Assembly: GCA_001549895.1 (NCBI GenBank)
Contig: AP014719.1
Span: 2,170,001 to 2,234,000, forward strand
Source: Arthrobacter sp. Hiyo8
GTDB taxonomy: Bacteria > Actinomycetota > Actinomycetes > Actinomycetales > Micrococcaceae
DNA length: 64,000 nt
Reading direction: 5' to 3'
Under the pieces are notes generated by a model, which worked only from the letters and a program-made list of their open reading frames with translations, was not told the DNA's origin and did no database searches. Position 1 is the first letter of the stretch, and the number at the start of each line of letters is the position of its first letter. Shown piece by piece: positions 58,547 to 64,000 of this stretch. The translations under genes were made by a program, and so were the position numbers.

Positions 58547-59840
58547 ATGCACGTAGCCTTCATCTGTCTGCCTGCGGCGGGCCATGTGAACCCGACCTTG
58601 CCGGTGGTCGCCGAGCTGGTTCGCCGGGCCACCGTGTCACCTATGCGACGTCGGCAAAGTACGCGAAAGCGGTCGAAGCTGCCGGTGCCGTGTTCTTTCC
58701 CAGCGGAGAGGATCTGGCGGCCTTCCTCCCGCCACGCGATCGTTCCGCGAGTGGCAGCCCGACGCCGGCAGACGGCGGCGCAGCGCCCGCTAGTGGAGGT
58801 CCGTCACCGATGCCGGGGATGTTCGCGGGAATGCCGTCCGGAATGATGTCTGGACTGCTCGATCGGATTCTCAAGGGCGCAAGGGAGGAATTCCCGGCGC
58901 TGCTGGCCCGGCTCGCAGAGGACCCGCCGGACGGGGTGGCCTACGACGCCATGACGCTCTCCGGGAAGATGGCTGCCGCGAAGCTGGCGTTGCCCGATAT
59001 TGCGTTGCTACCGAGCTACGCCACCAACGAACATTTCTCGATGCGGGACCTCATGCCGGGCCCGCCGCCGCCGGGCATGGTCGAGGCCTGGAAACAGGTT
59101 GGCCAACGGATCCATGATTTCGCCGCGGAGCAGGGCGTGGGCCATTTGCAGTTCATGGGCGGACCTCCTGCGTCGTTGAACATCTCCTTCATCCCGAGGG
59201 AATTCCAGCCCTCGGGAGAGACTTTCGACGGCAGGTTCCACTTCGTGGGCCCATGCCTTGGCCTGCGTGGCAACGAGGAAGCCTGGCGGCCCCGGCCAAG
59301 GACAGGCCGCTGTTGTTCATCTCGCTGGGGACCACCCCGTTGAATGACCGGCCGGATTTCTTCAGGATGTGCCTGGAAGGACTTGCGGGCACAGTCTGGG
59401 AAGTCGCCATGGCAATCGGAGAGCGCGTCGAGGAGTCCGAGCTGGGGGATATCCCGGACAACATTGAGGTACGGCCGTTCTTTCCGCAGCTCGAAGTCCT
59501 AGCCCGCGCCGATGCGTTCCTTTCCCACACCGGGATGAACTCGACCATGGAGGCGCTCTATTTTGGGGTACCTTTGGTTGCCTTCCCGCTGCAGCCCGAA
59601 CAGGGCGCGAATGCACGCCGGGTGGAGGATCTGGGACTCGGGCGACGGCTCCCCCTGGAGGGGCTTTCCCCCGAACTGATCCGGGAAACTGTCCTTGACG
59701 TCAGCGGCGACGAGGCGATCCGGGGCAAGCTCGAGGCGATGAGTGCCCGCGTCCGCGGTTCCGGCGGGGCACCGGCTGCGGCGGACGCGATTGAGGGGTT
59801 CCTGGCGCCATCCGCTTCTGGTCTGCCAGTCCAAGCCTGA
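58547..59840 (+). CDS. UDP-sugar glycosyltransferase (MGT/GT1 family)
   Basis: MHVAFICLPAAGHVNPTLPV is the GT1 start, with GGGAG 8 bp upstream. Breaks near 58632 and 59290. The C-terminal domain has PLLFISLGTTPLNDRPDFFR and the sugar-nucleotide motif FLSHTGMNSTMEALYFGVPL, then VAFPLQPEQGANARRVEDLG. About 432 residues. The middle has a Pro/Gly/Met-rich stretch (PMPGMFAGMPSGMMSGLL). Members glucosylate macrolides, flavonoids or lipids. Acceptor unknown. Confidence 0.87.
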
Positions 59841-59885
59841 GGGGTCGAAGAAATTGGCCGCGTCGCGGCGGAGTACGCGTACAGG

Positions 59886-59916
59886 GGTTCACGCTGCCGG
59901 CTTGTCCGCGTGAACC
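59886..59916. terminator. Hairpin after the glycosyltransferase
   Basis: GGTTCACGC and GCGTGAACC are perfect 9-bp arms around a 13-base loop, 46 bp after the stop. No T run follows. It marks the left edge of the accessory tail; the rest of 59841-60094 shows no gene. Confidence 0.55.
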
Positions 59917-60094
59917 GACGATCACCTTAAGCACGCCCACAAAAGCGAAAATTGCCTGTGACGAGGGTATGGATGTCGATGCGGGAGCATCGGTTATGCG
60001 GTGGTTCGGGAGGAGACGTTTTCACGAGACGGAATGGGCGGAATCTGGCGGTTAGGCGGTTATGGCTACGTAGCGGTTCGTGCCATCCTTGGGC

Positions 60095-61336
60095 ATGGCA
60101 CGAACCTGGTTATCGGTGACGGTGGAACTGCTCGGCGGTCGTGGGGAGGAGCTTTGGCCGTGGCCCGGGCGCGTCTTCGCGGTCGGACCGTCGCATACCT
60201 TCATGGATCTCGCCAATGCCATCAATGATGCCTTCGCCCGGTGGGACCGCTCGCACCTGTCACTGTTTACCCTGGCCGATGGCCGGGTTATTACTGATGA
60301 AGAGACGGGTGCTGAGATGGCCGGATCGATCGGCGGCCCGATCATCGCGCCGATGGACATTGCTGCTGTCAAGGTCGTCCGGACGGTGGAGCCGGGGGCT
60401 GAGTTTCAGTTTACGTTTGACCTCGGTGACGCTTGGATACACCGGTGCGCGGTCGGGGAGGTGAAGGTGGACCCGTTGGATGTGTTGGGTATTCGCCCTG
60501 AGGTCCCCTTGCCGTACTGGGGTTGGGGCAGTATCCCGGACCAGTACGGGCGCCGGTGGGCAGATGACGACGGGGAAGGCCGGGCGCCGCGGAAGCCGAG
60601 CCAGTCGCACCCTATGCAGCTGCATGCCTGGCCCGAACAGGTGCAGGTGCCCAGGATTGACCTGTCCGAACTGCGGGGAGCCATCGCTGCGGCAAATGCG
60701 GCTCGTTTCCTCGCAGCGGTGATGGGACACGATATCGATGACGTTCTGCAGCAGGTGGGGGCCGGGATACCAATGGCCCTGGAGCAGCGCCGTGGGGAGG
60801 CCGAGCCGGTGGCACTGTCGGTCATCAACCGGCTGACGTGGCGCGGCGGAGCCGGTGACCAGCTGCTGGCCGAGGACCTGTTGGCGTGTCTGCGCGGTGT
60901 GCCGCCGACAGGCAGGGCGGTGCCTGTCGACCTCGACATGCTCAGTGCCGTGTTGGAGGGGGATCCCGGACTGTCATCCGGCGGTTACCTCGACCTGTGT
61001 ACCGGGCAGGTGTACGACGACGCCGCCACTGACCCGATGATCGTCGGGGAGGACGCAGCCGTCGATACAGAGGAAGATCCGGAGCGTTGGCTTCGAATCG
61101 ACCGCATAGATTCCCGGGACGGCTGGCGTGACATGGCGGCCTTTGCGGAACGGCAGCACGATAAGGCCCTCCGAGAGCGTCTTGAGCACGCGATCGAAGG
61201 CAAAGGTGCCTTCGCCCGGTTCCGCGACATCGTCCACGGCGAGAACCTCAGCGAAGAATGGTACGCCTTCTCCACCGACCGCCAGATGGGCCGCTCCCGC
61301 GAGTTCCTCGCTGATAATGACATCCGCGTGGGCTGA
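60095..61336 (+). CDS. pRiA4b ORF-3-like protein (IS1096 passenger type)
   Basis: Intact, 413 residues. MARTWLSVTVELLGGRGEEL then FAVGPSHTFMDLANAINDAF and FTFDLGDAWIHRCAVGEVKV is the PRiA4_ORF3 domain found in plasmid and IS1096 passenger proteins. The C-terminal 150 residues (VPVDLDMLSAVLEGDPGLSS, DPERWLRIDRIDSRDGWRDM, FRDIVHGENLSEEWYAFSTD) match UPF0158-like proteins. An in-frame GTG lies at 60080. Signs of transfer: resolvase remnant and palindrome next door. Confidence 0.82.
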   Translation: MARTWLSVTVELLGGRGEELWPWPGRVFAVGPSHTFMDLANAINDAFARWDRSHLSLFTLADGRVITDEETGAEMAGSIGGPIIAPMDIAAVKVVRTVEPGAEFQFTFDLGDAWIHRCAVGEVKVDPLDVLGIRPEVPLPYWGWGSIPDQYGRRWADDDGEGRAPRKPSQSHPMQLHAWPEQVQVPRIDLSELRGAIAAANAARFLAAVMGHDIDDVLQQVGAGIPMALEQRRGEAEPVALSVINRLTWRGGAGDQLLAEDLLACLRGVPPTGRAVPVDLDMLSAVLEGDPGLSSGGYLDLCTGQVYDDAATDPMIVGEDAAVDTEEDPERWLRIDRIDSRDGWRDMAAFAERQHDKALRERLEHAIEGKGAFARFRDIVHGENLSEEWYAFSTDRQMGRSREFLADNDIRVG

Positions 61337-61398
61337 CAATCCGGGCCCGGTCAGTGCCGGCGCGAGTGTGTCGCCCTTCCGGCGGACGGGCCGCCCAG

Positions 61399-61827
61399 TC
61401 AGCGGGGAAGAGCCCGCGATCGCCCGTGGAACGTTGCCCTGGACATGCCGAGACCGCGGGCGACCTGCGCGGCAGGCTCGCCACCCACGACCAGGCGGAT
61501 AGCGTTTCGAATCTGGCTGTCGATGATTCGGCGGGGCCGGCCACCGATAAAGGTGAGCATGTCCTGGGTGGAGCGCCCGAGCCGGTCCAAGGTGGTGATG
61601 ACGGGAGTGTCTCCTTCGATCAGCGCATCGAGTCCGCGGTCGAACTGGGGTCGTGATACCCAGGCCCGGGATACGCCGTGGTCCGCGTCGAGGTCGCGTC
61701 GGACGCCCGCGGCCAACAGGTCCGCCTGATGCCTGTCAGTGGACTGAGCCCGGATTGAAACTCGCATACCCGATGCGCTGCCTGTCATGTTTCCGGTCCT
61801 CACAAAGATCGTCAGATTGAAATCCAA
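61399..61827 (-). pseudogene. Internally deleted serine resolvase
   Basis: Pieces AQSTDRHQADLLAAGVRRDL, then ASRPQFDRALDAL-like residues (VSRPQFDRGLDALIEGDTPV) and ITTLDRLGRSTQDMLTFI belong to the Tn3-type resolvase catalytic domain. After LTFI the sequence jumps directly to GGRPRRIIDSQIRNAIRLVV and GGEPAAQVARGLGMSRATF, the C-terminal helix-turn-helix. About 60 catalytic-domain and linker residues are missing, in frame. The expected YARVST with the catalytic Ser near the start is also altered. Almost certainly inactive. Confidence 0.85.
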
Positions 61828-61897
61828 GACGTCGGAGGACGGGCGTCAATAAAAAGAAAACAGATCCTAACCTGACATGCAGGACACTCTGTCCTGA

Positions 61898-61927
61898 CGT
61901 CAGTTTGGGGTATACCCCAAACTGACG
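61898..61927. repeat. Perfect 30-bp palindrome
   Basis: Arms CGTCAGTTTGGGG and CCCCAAACTGACG around TATA. It lies 71 bp upstream of the damaged resolvase start and may be abutted ends of a mobile element or a resolution-site part. The stretch 61928-62075 holds no gene I can support. Confidence 0.85.
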
Positions 61928-62075
61928 CCAAAGGCTTAGCGTGCAATTTCACGTCGTTACTACTCGAACCCCAACACGACCTCGACTGGGTGATAGGCCT
62001 GATGACTCGTTACTCGGGTTTCGGTATTGGCACCCAACTTTTGATACGCACCATTGGCCCTCCGAGCCCTTGCGA

Positions 62076-62471
62076 TCACAAGTCTGACGTCCTGGCCTCG
62101 CCCTGGGAACGGTGGTCTTTGCCTATGACACATCCAACGACGGTTGTCATCTCCTCATCGAACCAAATGAAGACCATGGTTCCGCCGACCGAGATCGCGG
62201 TATTAAGGACCTGCTGACTAGGGTACTCCTCGAGTCGTGATAGAAATTCGTGATCACCAAGCACGTTTGCACCAGTCTTTGCACGGCTCTTTACACGGCG
62301 CCTGTATATGCGAATCAAATCCGGGACGTCCGTCAGCCCGAGCTCGAGCATTCCTGATGGGTCAATCGACCTAAGCGCCAAGGCGGCGGTATCAGCCACT
62401 GTTATGTTCTCCGGCTTCCATTTGTCGATCAAGGTTAGGACCGTTGTGACGGAAACTTGCCTGGTCGTCAT
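62076..62471 (-). CDS. Candidate immunity protein to the adjacent toxin
   Basis: 131 residues, MTTRQVSVTTVLTLIDKWKP... with VADTAALALRSIDPSGMLEL and a C-terminal VFIWFDEEMTTVVGCVIGK. Not recognised. Its ATG overlaps the toxin-like gene's stop by one base (TAATG). Small, acidic in the middle and immediately downstream, it has the layout of an immunity gene. This role is inference from arrangement. Confidence 0.6.
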   Translation of the reverse strand: MTTRQVSVTTVLTLIDKWKPENITVADTAALALRSIDPSGMLELGLTDVPDLIRIYRRRVKSRAKTGANVLGDHEFLSRLEEYPSQQVLNTAISVGGTMVFIWFDEEMTTVVGCVIGKDHRSQGEARTSDL

Positions 62472-62947
62472 TACCGGATCACCTCCGCTCCGAACACCGG
62501 GCCTCGAATTAGGACTTCACTCTCATGGTAGATGTCTGGCGACGGCACACGAACGTATCCTGGCCCATCTGCATCCGGGATACGAAGGACAACACCGGGG
62601 CCGTTTCCTTCACTCGCCACGTCCCGCGCGATCGATTCATCAGTGGTCCAGGAGGTGAACACGCTATCATTTCTTCCGCCGTTGTGGAGCGCCGGATTTG
62701 AGTGGCCACCCTGAGGCCTTGCTATGCCATTAAGCGCATCGTCATAGGCCGGATGTCCGTAATGCAATCCGCGATATAGGGAGACAGAATCGCCGGCAAC
62801 GTCGGCAGTAGCCTCCGCTGCGTGGCGGGCTGCGAGTTGCTCGGCGGCCTCTCGTTGAGCGGTCTTGATACTCAGGGCTGCCAGCCCCTCGCCTGCGGGA
62901 ATGATCGCGGCGACGGTTCCCCAGAAGCCGATGAACTTGTCGCTCAC
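62471..62947 (-). CDS. Candidate ADP-ribosyltransferase-type polymorphic toxin
   Basis: 158 residues from a GTG start. Residues 57-158 look like an R-S-E ADP-ribosyltransferase toxin domain: LYRG (Arg59), GHSNPALHNGG, FTSWTTDESIARDVASEG (Ser99), GPGVVLRIPD and SPDIYHESEVLIRGPVFGAE (Glu142/Glu144). The first 50 residues are an Ala-rich helix, perhaps an export or linker part. No export signal is clear. It follows an exported LamG protein by 125 bp on the same strand. Base composition is lower in GC than the catabolic regions. Confidence 0.68.
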   Translation of the reverse strand: MSDKFIGFWGTVAAIIPAGEGLAALSIKTAQREAAEQLAARHAAEATADVAGDSVSLYRGLHYGHPAYDDALNGIARPQGGHSNPALHNGGRNDSVFTSWTTDESIARDVASEGNGPGVVLRIPDADGPGYVRVPSPDIYHESEVLIRGPVFGAEVIR

Positions 62948-63072
62948 TCGCCCGGAAGACGGCCGACAACTTCGACTGGGTCTATCGCCACCACATCGAC
63001 TGGGATGCGTCGGAGACGGTGCCTGCCGTCCTTAATCGATCCGCTGCTGAGTAACTGGCGCTATGGGGTTCC

Positions 63073-64000
63073 TCATTTGAGAATCCCTTGAGTGCCGGGG
63101 CCGAATTGAGTTTGAACCCAGCTGAACTGGTCCTTGGTGAGTATGCCCTGGGTCAGGACGGGGTTGAGGATCTGTCCTTTGAAGCCCTCACCAAGGCGCA
63201 CCGGCTGGGTGGTGGAAGGAAGGTGGGTTTGCGTCGCGGCGGCTGTGGTCCAGGTCCCTGAGTAGCCAGCGGAGCTTACGGTCATACGCAATTGCTGGTT
63301 GACCTTGTCATAGACCGCGGTCAGAAAAAACCATTGGTTTGATGTCTGTCCTGTCAGGATCTGGACCTGATTGAGGGTGCCGCCTGTTGTCCAAGTATCC
63401 AGTTCAGGCTGTCCGTCCGTATTCAAGCGGACCGCCGCGGCCAAGTCTCCGGTGTCGGAGACCTGCGCTATGAGCGACTGGATGGTGTTTCCGCCGGGCG
63501 CCGGATTGGTGGGGCAGAACCACCCGGAGACGCTGAAGCTCTCCGCCGTATTTACAGCAGGCGACGCAGTCGTCCCGAACTGGTCAGGAAGGCCGTTGAC
63601 TTGAAGGGCATTCCTCGTAGGGCTCCCAGAGTAGCCCGCGCTTGCGTCTCCCTGACAGGACTCCGTCGCATAGGGCGTCCCATTGGCCTGGATCGCAACG
63701 GGAACCCAACTTCCGTTACTTGGTGCAGTGATCGGGAGGACGGTAGCTGGAACGGGCACCGTATTTGCCACCCTGAACTCGTAGTCAGCTGGATAGCTGA
63801 CATTGCCGACGTAGTCAAAGGCCCACACCTTCAAGGAAGTAGAGCGGTCGGCGGGCCCCACCGTCACCGTTGCCTTCCGCCCCTCGGCTGGACAGACCAC
63901 AACGAATTCATGAACCCGCGGGGTGTCGCAGCTTAGATTGACCGGCATTGACGTCGGTCCGGGCGCGTCAGTTACCGCATACGCGAAACCCTTTGCCGGA
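63073..64000 (-). CDS. LamG-domain exported protein, C-terminal part
   Basis: Open through the window edge; about 309 residues visible. VWAFDYVGNVSYPADYEFRV is an Ig/fibronectin-like repeat. A LamG/jellyroll domain follows: AESFSVSGWFCPTNPAPGGN, VRLNTDGQPELDTWTTGGTL, WFFLTAVYDKVNQQLRMTVS and RLGEGFKGQILNPVLTQGIL. It ends FGPGTQGILK. Such proteins in actinobacteria are large and exported, often beside toxin cassettes. The N-terminus lies outside. Confidence 0.8.
   Translation of the reverse strand, partial: PAKGFAYAVTDAPGPTSMPVNLSCDTPRVHEFVVVCPAEGRKATVTVGPADRSTSLKVWAFDYVGNVSYPADYEFRVANTVPVPATVLPITAPSNGSWVPVAIQANGTPYATESCQGDASAGYSGSPTRNALQVNGLPDQFGTTASPAVNTAESFSVSGWFCPTNPAPGGNTIQSLIAQVSDTGDLAAAVRLNTDGQPELDTWTTGGTLNQVQILTGQTSNQWFFLTAVYDKVNQQLRMTVSSAGYSGTWTTAAATQTHLPSTTQPVRLGEGFKGQILNPVLTQGILTKDQFSWVQTQFGPGTQGILK

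Noticed and set aside
61990..62217. Plus-strand 75-codon frame
   Set aside because: Overlaps the immunity candidate on the other strand, has no ribosome binding site and no recognisable motif.
62934..63055. Plus-strand fragment reading ADNFDWVYRHHIDWDAS
   Set aside because: It looks protein-like but has no start codon, is about 40 codons long and lies in the gap between two minus-strand genes; too weak to report as a gene.

Overview
The window is GC-rich with compact, often ATGA-overlapping operons. Gene content points to a soil actinobacterium of the Arthrobacter/Paenarthrobacter/Pseudarthrobacter group: a long-type NAD-glutamate dehydrogenase, an IclR-controlled hut locus, Micrococcaceae-style sugar and amino-acid loci, and GntR, LacI and TetR regulators beside catabolic operons. 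This placement is inferred from gene content; no rRNA is present.

Layout. (1) 1-9.4 kb, minus strand: a translationally coupled oligosaccharide operon. A peptide/opine/cellobiose-type ABC transporter (binding protein, permease, fused permease-ATPase, ATPase) is followed by GH1, GH3 and GH43 glycosidases. A divergent TetR gene and a strong palindrome lie at its head. (2) 10.2-20.3 kb: a D-apiose/D-apionate island. It holds an SDR dehydrogenase, ApnL lactonase, a tRNA-Cys, a GntR regulator, an organic-anion MFS importer, and the kinase/isomerase set LerK-DerI-LerI-OiaC-ApnO that would turn D-apionate into D-erythrose 4-phosphate. Three copies of one GntR-like palindrome link the parts. (3) 20.5-25.4 kb: NAD-glutamate dehydrogenase. 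(4) 26.2-32.4 kb: histidine use (hutH, hutU, IclR regulator, permease) with two copies of one operator. (5) 34.5-40.4 kb: LacI-controlled fructan-type operon (GH32, ABC transporter). (6) 40.4-59.8 kb: GGDEF protein, 3-hydroxybutyrate uptake and oxidation, polyamine-synthase-like protein, methyltransferase, AAA ATPase, AzlCD, FAH hydrolase, GDPD, 5-oxoprolinase PxpABC, AlkD-like protein and a UDP-sugar glycosyltransferase. (7) 59.9-64 kb: an accessory tail of lower GC with a pRiA4b-ORF3-like mobile-element protein, a damaged resolvase, a perfect 30-bp palindrome, a candidate ADP-ribosyltransferase toxin with a coupled immunity gene, and a LamG-domain exported protein cut by the window edge.

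Quality warning. About half of the conserved genes are broken by single-base losses, nearly always inside short G or C runs. Restoring one base restores the family sequence each time I tried. I read these as assembly or base-calling errors rather than mass gene decay, and give such genes as single CDS entries spanning the break(s). One exception is an in-frame TAA in the glutamate dehydrogenase gene, which a lost base cannot explain.

Other structure. Four copies of a roughly 65-bp near-palindrome sit just after stop codons. There is a second palindrome type after apnO, two short tandem arrays, and operator-like palindromes upstream of several regulated operons.
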